Assembly (NCBI RefSeq): GCF_022828475.1
Contig: NZ_CP059557.1
Location: 2,108,001 to 2,172,000, forward strand
Direction of reading: 5' to 3'
Origin: Saccharopolyspora gloriosae
GTDB taxonomy: Bacteria > Actinomycetota > Actinomycetes > Mycobacteriales > Pseudonocardiaceae
Length of the DNA: 64,000 nucleotides
A program made the translations under genes and the position numbers. Under the pieces are notes generated by a model, which had not been told where the DNA came from, did no database searches, and worked only from the letters and a program-made list of their open reading frames with translations. Of this stretch, positions 35,767 to 44,685 are shown one piece after another (within the stretch, counting starts at the first letter, position 1; each line of letters begins with the position of its first letter).

Positions 35767-36225
35767 CCTGCCTTCCGGCCGAAGGCCGTGCCTCACGGCG
35801 AAGCCGTGCAGTCGGCGGCGAAGCCCGCGAAGGGCGGGCGAAGCCCCGCCTGCCTGGCGGCCGGAGGCCGTGTCTCGCGGCGAAGCCGTGCAGTCGGCGG
35901 CGTAGGCCGCGAAGGGCGGGCGAAGCCCCGCCTGCCTGGCGGCCGGAGGCCGTGTCTCGCGGCGAAGCCGTGCAGTCGGCGGCGTAGTCCGCGAAGGGCG
36001 GGCGAAGCCCCGCCTGCCTGGCGGCCGGAGGCCGTGCCTCACGGCGAAGCCGTGCAGTCGGCGGCGAAGCCCGCGAAGGGCTGCGAAGCCCCGCCTGCCT
36101 GGCGGCCGGAGGCCGTGTCTCGCGGCGAAGCCGTGCAGTCGGCGGCGTAGTCCGCGAAGGGCTGCGAAGCCCCGCCTGCCTCGCGGCCGAAGGCCGTGCC
36201 TGTATGTGCGAAGCACATAGCCCAC
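35767..36225. repeat. Tandem array of about six 81-82-bp repeats
   Basis: The block beginning CCTGCCTGGCGGCCGGAGG recurs with starts near 35767, 35849, 35931, 36013, 36094 and 36175, spacing 82, 82, 82, 81, 81. The first unit (CCTTCCGGCCGAAGG) and the last (CCTCGCGGCCGAAGG) are the most diverged, as expected for array edges. The array follows the LysR start and runs into the palindromic element at 36226. Apparent open frames here (Arg/Gly-rich) are by-products of the repeat and not genes. Confidence 0.93.
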
Positions 36226-36350
36226 GTCAAGAAGCCGACCACCGGCGGGTTCTCAGTTGGTCTCTCGCGAGGACAGCTTTTTCCCTCGTGGCGGAGCCAC
36301 TAGGGAAAAAGATCCCGCAGCGAGAGACCAACTGAGGTTCCGCTACCCGA
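36226..36350. repeat. Palindromic intergenic element, copy A
   Basis: Nested inverted repeats: outer arms CAGTTGGTCTCTCGC / GCGAGAGACCAACTG, inner arms TTTTTCCCT / AGGGAAAAA, and a tip GTGGC-GGA-GCCAC. It is nearly identical over about 150 bases, including flanks, to the reverse complement of copy E at 62702-62840. Together with the tandem repeats it fills the 0.8-kb gap between LysR and the ABC permease. Confidence 0.92.
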
Positions 36351-36380
36351 CCCCCCAAGCAAAAAGAGCCCAGAACCAGA

Positions 36381-37796
36381 TCAACTAATGATGTCACGGC
36401 TTTGGAAGTGCCAGTGTGCCAATCCCACGAACACAGTGGCGTAAAGGACAGCGGAGCAGAGGCCGTTGGCCATGTTGGTCCAGTCGACGTCCTCAGCGAG
36501 CAGGTCGGACCATGCGGCGGCGTAGTGCGTCGGTAGGAACGCCCGCAGGCCGCCCAGCGCGGAGATCTGGTCCAGGATCTGCGAGAGGATCGACACCAGC
36601 ACCGCGCCGCCCACGGCGCCCAGCGGTGTGTCCGTGCTGACGCTGAGCCACAGCGCGAGCCCGGCGACCCAGCTCAGCTGCACCGCCAGGTACGCCACCG
36701 CCAGCGCCAGGTTCACCGCGCCCACCGGGAACGACAGCACGCTGCCGCTCGGCGTCACGAGCTCACCCGGCCCGTACCAGAACAGCCCTGCCGCGAGCGC
36801 CACGACGGGCAGCAGCACGGTCCCGAGCAGTGACAGCAGTGCGGCCACGATCGCCTTCTGCCGCAGCAACCGGCCGCGCGGCACCGGGGCCGCGAGCAGG
36901 TAGCGCAGGCTGGACCAGGAGGCCTCGCTGGCCACCGTGTCCCCGAAGAACAACGCGACCACCAGGACCAGCAGGAATCCCGCCGAGGAGGACACGGCGA
37001 ACGCGGCGAAGTTCAGTCCGCTGGAGGTCGCCAGTCCGGAGAGGTCCCCGGCTCGCGGCGTGCTTCCGTCGTCGCCGATCTCGAACGCGGCGAGCAGCAG
37101 CAGCGGCAGCAGCATCAGGACCGCCAGCGCCAGCCGGGTGCGCCTGCGTCCCAGTTGGCGGGCCAGTTCCACGCTCACCGGCAGCGTCCGCCGCGCTTGG
37201 TAGCCCTGCACGCTGCCGTCGGCCTGCGTCGGGTCCTGCGCGCTCACCGGCAGTGCCGCCGCCGTTTCCGCGGCCGGTTCGGCGACGGTGAGCCGGGCGG
37301 TCTCGACGATGCCGGAACGGCCCGACGAGGTGTCGGTGAAGCGGGGATGGCCGGGGCCGATGCCGGTCGAGCGGCCTGCCGGGATCGGGTCGTCACCGGT
37401 GGCCGGGGAGTGATCGTCGCGGGACCCGTTCGTCACGTCCGGACCTGGCGTGTCCGAGGGCGGGTGTTCGGGGTCCCAAGTGGGGGAGGTCCAGTCGGCC
37501 GGTTCCCGCACGGCGGCCCGGTCCGCGCCGAGCTCGTCGGTGCCGGTGGCTTCTTGGTCTTCGGGTTCCGGGTCGTCGGGGAGCATGGCGTCCGCCCCCC
37601 ACACTTGCGAGCTCGCCCGCTCAGCCGGGTCCAGTTCGGGGAATCCGCCGGATTCCAGCGCGCGGGCGATCGCCGCCCGGTGCTGCTCGGACTCCGTCGA
37701 CAACGGCTGCGTCTCCCGCCCGGCCCGCTCCGCGCCGTGTTCCGGAGCCGCGGTCCGCGGGGACTCGGTGGGGCCGCCGCTTGATGTTTCCGGCAT
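36381..37796 (-). CDS. ABC-2 type permease with long disordered N-terminus
   Basis: 471 residues. Residues 1-200 are acidic, Pro/Ser/Thr/Asp-rich and probably disordered in the cytoplasm; residues 215-465 hold six predicted membrane helices (LALAVLMLLPLLLLAAFEI first) with the ABC-2 layout and EASWSSLRYLLAAPVPRGRLL. Its start overlaps the stop of the hydrolase-ABC ATPase gene by ATGA, so the two proteins are made together as one transporter. The long tail is unusual for this family and might be a regulatory tether. Confidence 0.85.
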   Translation of the reverse strand: MPETSSGGPTESPRTAAPEHGAERAGRETQPLSTESEQHRAAIARALESGGFPELDPAERASSQVWGADAMLPDDPEPEDQEATGTDELGADRAAVREPADWTSPTWDPEHPPSDTPGPDVTNGSRDDHSPATGDDPIPAGRSTGIGPGHPRFTDTSSGRSGIVETARLTVAEPAAETAAALPVSAQDPTQADGSVQGYQARRTLPVSVELARQLGRRRTRLALAVLMLLPLLLLAAFEIGDDGSTPRAGDLSGLATSSGLNFAAFAVSSSAGFLLVLVVALFFGDTVASEASWSSLRYLLAAPVPRGRLLRQKAIVAALLSLLGTVLLPVVALAAGLFWYGPGELVTPSGSVLSFPVGAVNLALAVAYLAVQLSWVAGLALWLSVSTDTPLGAVGGAVLVSILSQILDQISALGGLRAFLPTHYAAAWSDLLAEDVDWTNMANGLCSAVLYATVFVGLAHWHFQSRDIIS

Positions 37797-40600
37797 CAGC
37801 GCTGCTCCTCTCCCACGAGATTCAGGAATGCGTCCTCGAGCCTGCGGCGTGGCCCGACTTGGCTGACCGCCACACCGGAGGCGACCAGCGCGTTCACCGC
37901 GATCGCTCGGCTGTGCCCGGCCAGGTCGGCGTGCACCAGCTCCCCGTCGACCTGCACCTCGCCGAGCCCTTCCAGCGACCGCAGCGCCGTGGCGGCCTGT
38001 TCCGGGTCGTCGACGCGGAACGTCGCTTGCCCGTCCAGGGACACGACCTCTTCCACGCTTCCCGTCGTGATCACTTTGCCGCGATGCATCACGATCACGT
38101 GCGTGCAGGTCTGCTCCACTTCGGAGAGCAGGTGGCTGGACAGCAGCACGCTGCGCCCCGTGGCCGCGTAGCGGCGCAGGATCTCGCGCATCTGGTGGAT
38201 TTGCGGCGGGTCCAGCCGGTTCGTCGGCTCGTCCAGCACGAGCAGGTCGGGCAGGCCCAGCATGGCCTGCGCGATCGCGAGCCGCTGCTGGGTGCCTTGG
38301 CTGAACGTGGCGGTGCGACGATGCGCGTGCTCACCGAGACCGGCGATGTGCACGACTTCGTCGAACCGCGCCTGCAACATCGGTCTGCCGGTGGCCGCCC
38401 AGTAGTGCTTGAGGCTGTCGAGCCCGGTCAGGTGCGGTGGGAAGCCGGGCGATTCGACCAGCGAACCGATCCGTGACAACACCGGGGCGCCCGGTTCGAC
38501 CTGGTGCCCGAAGACCTGGATCCGCCCGGCGCTCGGATGCAGCAGTCCCAGCAGCAGGCGCAGCGTGGTCGTCTTGCCCGCGCCGTTCGGCCCGAGCAGC
38601 CCGACGATCTGCCCGCGATCCACCCGCAGCGACACCCCGTCGACCGCGGTCACCTTGTGCGGGAACGTCTTGGTCAGGTCCGTGATCTCCAGCGGCGGCC
38701 CGCTCGTGTCCGCCTCCGAGGGCTGGGCGTACCGGCGGCGCAGTCGTGCCAGCAGCCAGGTGAGCCCGAGCAGCGCGAGGACCCCGGCGATGCCGGCCAC
38801 CGGTGCCACCGGGAACGTGCCGCCGGTGATGCCGGTGCCTTTCACCGACGGCACCGACAACGCCCGGTCGCCTGCCATGTCCACCCGGTGCACCGCGGAT
38901 TCGACCGGCACCGCGTAGGCCTGGTCGGTGGTGCTCACCGCGAGTTCCAAGTGGTGGCCGGTCTCCACCGAATGCACCACGCCGGGCAGCGAGGCGTTCA
39001 CCTCGACCGGTGTGCCGTCCGGGCGCAGCCCGGTGACGTGCATCGGAGCGGCCGAGTCTCCCACCAGCGTCCGCCTGCCTTCGCGGTCGACGTCGTAGAG
39101 CTTGGTGAACAGCACCGCGTTTCCGGTGGTGGGCTGGCCGGGCACCGCGGCCACCGACAACCGGGTCTGCGGAACACCGGAGACCAGCAGCCGTGCGGTG
39201 ACGGGTTCGGTGCGGAACACCGCCACCTGCCCCGGCAGGTCCCGCGGCTCGGGCCTATCCCGCTCATCCCCGGAACCGGGCAGTGAGCTCACGGCGGCGG
39301 GGGAGCCGCCCGGCGGATTCACCACGGTTGCTGCCGGGCCGGTGAGATCCAGCGAGAACCGCGGCGTGCGGTCGGCGCGCACCCCCGGATAGTCGGGGGA
39401 GGCCATGGTGCGCACCGGGATTTCGCCGTCGTATCGCGCCGTTCCGGCGATGTCGTACTCGAAGCGGTTGCCCGGATCGCCCAGGCCGCGCAGGTGGAAG
39501 GTGAACCAGTCGGCGACGCGCGAGTCGACCCGAGCGCTCGGCCCGGCGCCGTCGTGGCCGCCCGCGAACCACAGCATGCTGACGTCGCCGCCCGCCGCGG
39601 CGATCTGCCGGGCGTTGGCATCGGCCTGGTCCAGCCCGACCAACGTGTCCTGCGTGCCCTGGACCAGCAGCGTCGGAACCCGGATGTTCGCGGTCTTCGA
39701 ACGTGGTGAGACCGACGCCAGCAGGTCGCGGGTGCTCGCCGACGCGCGCCCGGTGCGGGCGAGCTCGCTGTAGGCCGCGCACACCTCGGCGGTGAAGTTC
39801 CCGCAGGTCGCCGGTGGCGGCGAAGCGGAGCGGTCGGCGGAGGGGGCCGGAGCTCCGGCCCCGCCTGCGGCGGACCCGCCGGTGGCGAACAGCAGCCCGG
39901 CCCATGCGCGCCGGAACACTCCTTGCGGACCGAAGGAGCCGTGCGCCGGGGTGTCGGCGGGCGGCGGTGCGGAGCCCGCCGTGTTCGGCAGCAGCGCCTG
40001 GCCGAGATCGTTGTAGGTCATCACCGGTGCGATCGCGTCGATCCGCTGATCGCTGCCCGCCAGCAGCAGGCTCAGCGCGCCGCCGTAGGAAGTCCCGGTC
40101 ACGCCCACTCGCGGATCGCCCTCGCCGTCGCGCTGCACCTCGGGTTGCCGCGCCAGCCAGTCCACGATCTGGTGGGCGTCGGCGATCTCGTAGTCCGGTG
40201 AGTTCAACGCGATCCGGCCGGTGCTGTCGCCGAAGCCGCGGGCCGAGTACGTCAGCACCGCGAAGCCGCGCCGGCTCAGGTCCCGCGCCTGCGCGTCCGC
40301 GTCGGTCTTGTCGCCGCCCATGCCGTGCGCGATCACGATCGCGGGCGCCGGTGTGGCGGCGGGCGCGTAGAGGGTGGCGTCGATCTGGATGCGTTCCAGC
40401 CCGTCCGGGCCGTCCTGGACGTCGATCAACGCTTCGCGCGGTTGCGGCGGGGCGGGCTGTTCGCGCTCGCCGGACCACAGCGCCGCCACGCCGCCGACCA
40501 GGAGCACGGCGATCACGATGAGCAGCAGGAGACGCCTGCCGTGGCGGAGGAGCTGAGGCACGGGGCCGACAGTAGGGGAAAGAGGCGGCAACGGATTCAT
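37796..40600 (-). CDS. Fusion of S15/CocE-like hydrolase, membrane helix and ABC ATPase
   Basis: About 934 residues from the ATG at 40600. N-terminal membrane anchor (LLLLIVIAVLLVGGVAALW), then an extracytoplasmic alpha/beta hydrolase: GVTGTSYGGALSLLL (nucleophile Ser), GTQDTLVGLDQAD (acid) and FAGGHDGAG (His), followed by a beta-rich region as in X-Pro dipeptidyl-peptidase/CocE enzymes. A second membrane helix (VAGIAGVLALLGLTWLLA, about residue 620-640) leads to a cytoplasmic ABC ATPase with Walker A GLLGPNGAGKTTT, signature FSQGTQQRLAIAQ and Walker B LLVLDEPTNRLD. It pairs with the overlapping ABC-2 permease. The architecture is known in actinobacteria; the substrate, perhaps a peptide processed at the membrane, is not. 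Confidence 0.87.
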   Translation of the reverse strand: MNPLPPLSPTVGPVPQLLRHGRRLLLLIVIAVLLVGGVAALWSGEREQPAPPQPREALIDVQDGPDGLERIQIDATLYAPAATPAPAIVIAHGMGGDKTDADAQARDLSRRGFAVLTYSARGFGDSTGRIALNSPDYEIADAHQIVDWLARQPEVQRDGEGDPRVGVTGTSYGGALSLLLAGSDQRIDAIAPVMTYNDLGQALLPNTAGSAPPPADTPAHGSFGPQGVFRRAWAGLLFATGGSAAGGAGAPAPSADRSASPPPATCGNFTAEVCAAYSELARTGRASASTRDLLASVSPRSKTANIRVPTLLVQGTQDTLVGLDQADANARQIAAAGGDVSMLWFAGGHDGAGPSARVDSRVADWFTFHLRGLGDPGNRFEYDIAGTARYDGEIPVRTMASPDYPGVRADRTPRFSLDLTGPAATVVNPPGGSPAAVSSLPGSGDERDRPEPRDLPGQVAVFRTEPVTARLLVSGVPQTRLSVAAVPGQPTTGNAVLFTKLYDVDREGRRTLVGDSAAPMHVTGLRPDGTPVEVNASLPGVVHSVETGHHLELAVSTTDQAYAVPVESAVHRVDMAGDRALSVPSVKGTGITGGTFPVAPVAGIAGVLALLGLTWLLARLRRRYAQPSEADTSGPPLEITDLTKTFPHKVTAVDGVSLRVDRGQIVGLLGPNGAGKTTTLRLLLGLLHPSAGRIQVFGHQVEPGAPVLSRIGSLVESPGFPPHLTGLDSLKHYWAATGRPMLQARFDEVVHIAGLGEHAHRRTATFSQGTQQRLAIAQAMLGLPDLLVLDEPTNRLDPPQIHQMREILRRYAATGRSVLLSSHLLSEVEQTCTHVIVMHRGKVITTGSVEEVVSLDGQATFRVDDPEQAATALRSLEGLGEVQVDGELVHADLAGHSRAIAVNALVASGVAVSQVGPRRRLEDAFLNLVGEEQR

Positions 40601-40954
40601 CCTGAGGCGGGCCAGGGCGAAGACGCTATGAAGCAGCAACCGAACAGAAATCCGGTCGCCTCCTGCGGCGTCACCCTCGCGATCGTCGAGTCGTTCGGTG
40701 CACGGCCGCATCCCGAGTGCGGGCAGCGGCGATCATAACCGTGCTGCGCGCTACGGCGATCGCCCATTCGTTCGAGTGCTATTGGTGCGATCGATGGGAT
40801 TGGTCACACGGCGAGACTGGTACCCCGTAAAGGGTGACGCTTTGACCAGGGCATTGTGGCCTCAGGTAGCTCGCCGTAGTCTTCCGTGCGCAATCGGGCT
40901 GATCAACCCGGGCTGGTGTTCGAAGCAGTGCATAAGTGACAATCTTGGCAACGT

Positions 40955-41075
40955 TGTGGAGGGGAGTATTCCTTCGCGGCGGCATCGTCATCACGGCCTC
41001 GTCGGCTGCCTTTAGGATCTGCCGGCGGGACCCGGTGCCGTCGACCGGTACGCCGGTGGAAGAGACCTCCGGTCC
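40955..41075 (+). promoter_or_regulatory. Probable yybP-ykoY (Mn2+) riboswitch upstream of terC
   Basis: GGAGG-GGAGTATTCC (40959-40972) and GAAGAGACCTCC (41059-41070) match the two conserved strands of the yybP-ykoY family: GGAGG pairs with CCTCC as the P1 stem, and loops carry GGAGTA and GAGAC. CGTCATCACGG between them fits the conserved internal part. These riboswitches bind Mn2+ and often precede TerC/Alx-type metal exporters. The element ends about 30 bases before the terC start and could mask its ribosome site. Confidence 0.68.
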
Positions 41076-41104
41076 CGGCGCATGCCCTGAACCGGAGGTG
41101 ATCG

Positions 41105-42139
41105 ATGGGTGCCAGGATGACCGTGGCGGCCCAGCAAGCTCAAGCGGCGGCCGACACGTTGCACGTGCCCTGGTGGGGGTGGGCGGCGACGCTGGGTGGT
41201 CTGGCCCTGCTGTTGCTGATCGACCTTGTGATCGTGGATCGCAAGCCGCACGAGGTGAGCACCGGCGAGGCGGCTCGGTGGGTGACCTTCTACATCGCCT
41301 GCGCCATCGCGTTCGGCATCGGCGTGTGGATCTTCGGCGACCAGCACTTCGCGATCGAGTACTTCACCGGTTACATCACCGAGTACTCGCTGAGCGTGGA
41401 CAACCTGTTCATCTTCATGGTGATCATGTCCAGCTTCGCGGTCCCGGCCATTCACCAGCACCGCGTGCTGCTGATCGGCATCCTGCTGGCGCTGGTGATG
41501 CGCGGTGCGTTCATCGCGGTGGGCGCGGCGCTGATCGAGCGCTTCGTGTGGGTCTTCTTCGTGTTCGGCGCGTTCCTGATCTGGACCGCGATCGGCATGA
41601 TCCGGAACAAGGGCGAGGACGAGGAGTACAAGGAGAACGTCGTCGTCCGCTGGGTCCGCAAGGTGTTCCCGGTGACCGAGGAGTACCACGAGACCAAGTC
41701 GATCGTGAAGATCGACGGCAAGCGCTGGCTCACCCCGATGTTCGTGGTGATCGTCGCCATCGGCAGTGCGGACCTACTGTTCGCCGTCGACTCCATTCCG
41801 GCGATCTTCGGCATCACCCAGGACCCGTTCCTGGTGTTCGCGGCGAACGCGTTCGCCCTGATGGGGCTGCGGCAGCTGTACTTCCTGCTCGGCGGACTCG
41901 TCGACAAGCTCGTCTACCTGAACGTGGGGCTGTCGATCATCCTCGGGTTCATCGGCATCAAGTTGGTGATCCACGCGCTGCACGAGTACCACGCGGTGCC
42001 GGAGTGGCTGGAGATCAACAACTGGATGTCCCTCGGCGTGATCATCGGCGTGCTGGTGATCACCACGGTCGCGAGCTTGGCGAAGTCCCGCAAGGACGAG
42101 GCGGCCGCGGCGCAGCCGGAGCCCGAGAAGAAGTCCTGA
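41105..42139 (+). CDS. TerC/Alx-family integral membrane protein
   Basis: 344 residues from the ATG at 41105 after CCGGAGG. Seven to nine membrane helices with the TerC signatures EYSLSVDNLFIFMVIM and SADLLFAVDSIPAIFGIT, the intramembrane acidic residues thought to coordinate metal. TerC family members export Mn2+ or load it onto exported proteins. The upstream riboswitch candidate supports a Mn2+ role here, not tellurite resistance. A strong terminator follows. Confidence 0.93.
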   Translation: MGARMTVAAQQAQAAADTLHVPWWGWAATLGGLALLLLIDLVIVDRKPHEVSTGEAARWVTFYIACAIAFGIGVWIFGDQHFAIEYFTGYITEYSLSVDNLFIFMVIMSSFAVPAIHQHRVLLIGILLALVMRGAFIAVGAALIERFVWVFFVFGAFLIWTAIGMIRNKGEDEEYKENVVVRWVRKVFPVTEEYHETKSIVKIDGKRWLTPMFVVIVAIGSADLLFAVDSIPAIFGITQDPFLVFAANAFALMGLRQLYFLLGGLVDKLVYLNVGLSIILGFIGIKLVIHALHEYHAVPEWLEINNWMSLGVIIGVLVITTVASLAKSRKDEAAAAQPEPEKKS

Positions 42140-42145
42140 CCTGAA

Positions 42146-42197
42146 CGAAAAGAACCGCGCGGCGTTCCCCCCTCGGGACACCGCGCGGTTCTTTTCG
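42146..42197. terminator. Bidirectional hairpin terminator
   Basis: A 17-bp perfect stem CGAAAAGAACCGCGCGG/CCGCGCGGTTCTTTTCG closing an 18-base loop, between the convergent terC and RES genes. The U-rich right arm suits the plus strand, the A-rich left arm the minus strand. Confidence 0.9.
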
Positions 42198-42229
42198 CGT
42201 CCAACGCCCCGCGCGCTGGCGAGGCTTCG

Positions 42230-42886
42230 TCAGTCGAGCAGGGTGTAGTTGAGTTCCTTGCACACGCGGCCGAGCGGGACGTCCAGCCCCGGATGGTCGA
42301 GCGGCAGCAGCACGTCGGGCGCGTCCGGCAGCGCCGTCGCCGACGGCGGATCCCACAGGCACAGCGACGGGTTGCCCCCGTCCATCGCCGAGCGGTACCA
42401 GAGCCCGTCGAGTTCCGGATAGGCCGCGCGGATGCTGCGCGCCCACGCCTGGGTGCGTTCCTTCGGGCCGTTGCTGATGGCCTGCGAGGCGCCCGCTCTG
42501 GTCGCCCACAGCCCGGCCAGGTCCAGTAGCCGCAGCGTTCGGCGCGGCCGGAACAGCACCAGGTGCGGCTTGCGAGTGCGCCGGTCCACAGTGGACGTCG
42601 CCTGGAAGACCTCGGCGACGCAGGTGCGCACGGACAGCGAGAAGTACAGGACGCCGTGTTCCCGCGTGACCGTCGGCCCGCCTTGGGTGTTCGGCAGATG
42701 CGGGTCGAAGCGCGCGTGCGGCAGTGGCCCGGCGTAGCGGAAGCTGTCCCACTGCTGCGGATGGTTGCCGCCGGAGGTGAACACGCGGGCGAGCCGAGTT
42801 CCCGCGGGCACCGCGATCACGTCCTCGGTACGTCGCAGCATGGCTTGCAATACCGCCGGTGCCGGCGGCTGGGGGAGTCTTGCCAA
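42230..42886 (-). CDS. RES-domain toxin (NAD+ phosphorylase/hydrolase type)
   Basis: 218 residues. The RES signature is spread over LARVFTSGGNHPQQWDSFRY, RFDPH, GVLYFSLSVRTCVAEVFQ, placing the conserved Arg, Glu and Ser residues that name the family. RES toxins such as MbcT of M. tuberculosis degrade NAD+ and kill the cell unless bound by their antitoxin. It lies 34 bases after its antitoxin on the same strand. The pair is probably active; neither gene is damaged. Confidence 0.85.
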   Translation of the reverse strand: MARLPQPPAPAVLQAMLRRTEDVIAVPAGTRLARVFTSGGNHPQQWDSFRYAGPLPHARFDPHLPNTQGGPTVTREHGVLYFSLSVRTCVAEVFQATSTVDRRTRKPHLVLFRPRRTLRLLDLAGLWATRAGASQAISNGPKERTQAWARSIRAAYPELDGLWYRSAMDGGNPSLCLWDPPSATALPDAPDVLLPLDHPGLDVPLGRVCKELNYTLLD

Positions 42887-42920
42887 CGGATGTCCTGGTG
42901 AGGTCGCGGTCCGGGGCCGG

Positions 42921-43505
42921 TCAGGCGGGGGTGCCGATCGCGGAGGCGAGGTCGGCGACGCGACGCGCGCTCCCGCCCGCGAGCAGCCATTCCCGGGGGC
43001 TGACCGCCCGGTCGCCGAGCTCCAGGTCGTCCTGAACGGTCGTCATGAACTTCGCGAGCACCAGCGCGGGCTGGTCCTGCGGCATGCCGGTGAGCACTGT
43101 TTCCAGCCCGGGCAGCACGTCGTTGTCGCTGAACTGCCAGGCGGGCAGCCGCCAGCCGCCGCGGTCCTTCCAGCCGATGAGCCGTCCGTCGCCGATGCGG
43201 TGCCGGATGCGGCTGGAGTCGACGCCGATGCGGTCCGCGGCCTGATTGACCGACAGTGCGGTGTCGCGCAGCACCGCCTGCTCGGCTACCGTCCGGGCGC
43301 GCGGATCCGTCTCGTTCGCGGCCAGCGGCGCGAGGTCGAGCCCGGCTTCTCCGAGGGCTTCGCGTTCGGCGGTGGTGAAGTGCGCTGAGGGGTCGACCTG
43401 CGGGGTGATGAGCCTCTTCGCCGCGTCCTCGACGAGCGAGAGGAATTCGTTGGCGGTGACCCGCAATCCTGCCCGGGCCAGGATGGTCTCCAGCGCGACT
43501 GTCAT
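42921..43505 (-). CDS. Antitoxin of RES module (MbcA/Xre-like)
   Basis: 194 residues from the ATG at 43505. The middle contains a helix-turn-helix (LSVNQAADRIGVDSSRIRHR, then GGWRLPAWQF), which probably binds its own promoter. The C-terminal segment (VLTGMPQDQPALVLAKFMTT, SPREWLLAGGSARRVADLAS) is the toxin-binding helical domain of MbcA/ParS-type antitoxins. The order antitoxin then toxin allows conditional cooperativity. The N-terminal 65 residues are specific to actinobacterial members. Confidence 0.82.
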   Translation of the reverse strand: MTVALETILARAGLRVTANEFLSLVEDAAKRLITPQVDPSAHFTTAEREALGEAGLDLAPLAANETDPRARTVAEQAVLRDTALSVNQAADRIGVDSSRIRHRIGDGRLIGWKDRGGWRLPAWQFSDNDVLPGLETVLTGMPQDQPALVLAKFMTTVQDDLELGDRAVSPREWLLAGGSARRVADLASAIGTPA

Positions 43506-43929
43506 GTCCCCAGCGTAGCGCGTTCTGGGCCAAACGTGTGCGCGATCGTGCGCTCCGCAATGGTGAATCACTGGATGTAGTAGTCGTGTCGCACAGCGTG
43601 CCGCGTCCGTCCGACTGACGGAGGACCCGTCCGATTCTTTCGGGCGATGTGTCCGACTTCGTGGAAAATCGCCGTCCGGACTCGTGGTCGATCTTCGTTT
43701 TTGCTGGCGAGGGCCTAGTGGATCGTCTTGTGGCCCGCGAGCCGGTCTCGGTGACGGCAGCTGCACGACGTGAGGTCAAGGGCCTGACGGGTGGTTCGGT
43801 GGTGTGTCGCGCCGATCGGGCGGAGCTCGCCGGGTTCGGTCCGTCGTGGCGCCGAAGGCTTGACGCGCCCCGGGGGCAGCCCGTTGACTGGCCCGTACCG
43901 ACTGGTCGGTCTTTCGAGTGGAGCATCGC
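43506..43929. other. Divergent promoter region
   Basis: 424 bases between the leftward antitoxin and the rightward SDR genes, with no supported gene. It should hold the autoregulated toxin-antitoxin promoter near 43,510-43,620 and the SDR promoter. No clear operator palindrome was found. Confidence 0.4.
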
Positions 43930-44685
43930 ATGAGCAAGCGTTTCGACGGCCGCGTGGCGATCGTGACCGGTGCCAGTCGCGGCATCGGCCTCGGTATCGC
44001 CGAACGGCTGGTGTCCGAGGGCGCCAAGGTGATCATCACGGCCCGCAATCCGGAACCCCTGGCCGAGGCCGTGGCCGCGCTCGGCGGTGCGGGCAACGCG
44101 CAGGGAGTCGCGGGCAAGGCCGACAACGTCGAGCACCAGGCCGAGGTCGTCGAGCGCGCGTTGAGCGACCACGGCCGGATCGACATCCTGGTCAACAACA
44201 CCGGCATCAACCCCGCCTACGGTCCGGTCATCGACGTGGATCACGCGGTCGCGCGCAAGACCTTCGAGGTCAACGTGCTCGCCGCGCTGTCCTGGACGCA
44301 GCAGGTGTACCGGGCGTGGATGAAGGAGCACGGCGGTTCCATCCTCAACGTCTCCTCCGTCGCCGGGCAGCGCCCCTCGCCGGGCATCGGCTACTACGGC
44401 GGGACCAAGGCGATGCTGTCGCTGCTGACCCAGCAGCTCGGCGTGGAGCTGGCGCCGAACGTGCGGGTCAACGCGGTCGCGCCCGCGGTGGTGAAGACGA
44501 AGTTCGCCACCGCGCTCTACGCCGAGGACGAGGACGGCGTCTCGGCCAGCTACCCGCTCAAGCGCCTCGGCGTACCGGACGACATCGGCGGCGCGGCGGC
44601 GTACCTGCTCTCCGACGAGGCCTCCTGGGTGACCGGGCAGGTCCTCACCCTCGACGGCGGGCTGACCCTCACCGGAGGCGTGTGA
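43930..44685 (+). CDS. SDR-family oxidoreductase (FabG-like)
   Basis: 251 residues from the ATG at 43930 (MSKRFDGRVAIVTGASRGIG). Rossmann motif TGASRGIGLG, NNTG structural motif (ILVNNTGINPAYG), catalytic Ser in ILNVSSVAGQ and YxxxK in YYGGTKAM, and a C-terminal TGQVLTLDGGLTLTGG. It is a typical NAD(P)-dependent 3-oxoacyl reductase. The stop overlaps the start of the next SDR gene by one base. Likely part of an acyl-CoA degradation unit with the following TetR and quinone oxidoreductase genes. Confidence 0.9.
   Translation: MSKRFDGRVAIVTGASRGIGLGIAERLVSEGAKVIITARNPEPLAEAVAALGGAGNAQGVAGKADNVEHQAEVVERALSDHGRIDILVNNTGINPAYGPVIDVDHAVARKTFEVNVLAALSWTQQVYRAWMKEHGGSILNVSSVAGQRPSPGIGYYGGTKAMLSLLTQQLGVELAPNVRVNAVAPAVVKTKFATALYAEDEDGVSASYPLKRLGVPDDIGGAAAYLLSDEASWVTGQVLTLDGGLTLTGGV

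Noticed and set aside
35515-36225. A 236-residue Arg/Gly-rich repeat protein on the minus strand
   Set aside because: It is only the translation of the 82-bp tandem array; unit lengths of 81 and 82 change the frame between units, and no ribosome site is present.
35767-36225. A CRISPR array
   Set aside because: Units are contiguous 82-bp tandem copies without separate repeats and unique spacers.
40936-42144. A 402-residue rightward frame starting before terC
   Set aside because: It overlaps terC in another frame with no domain; terC itself is certain.
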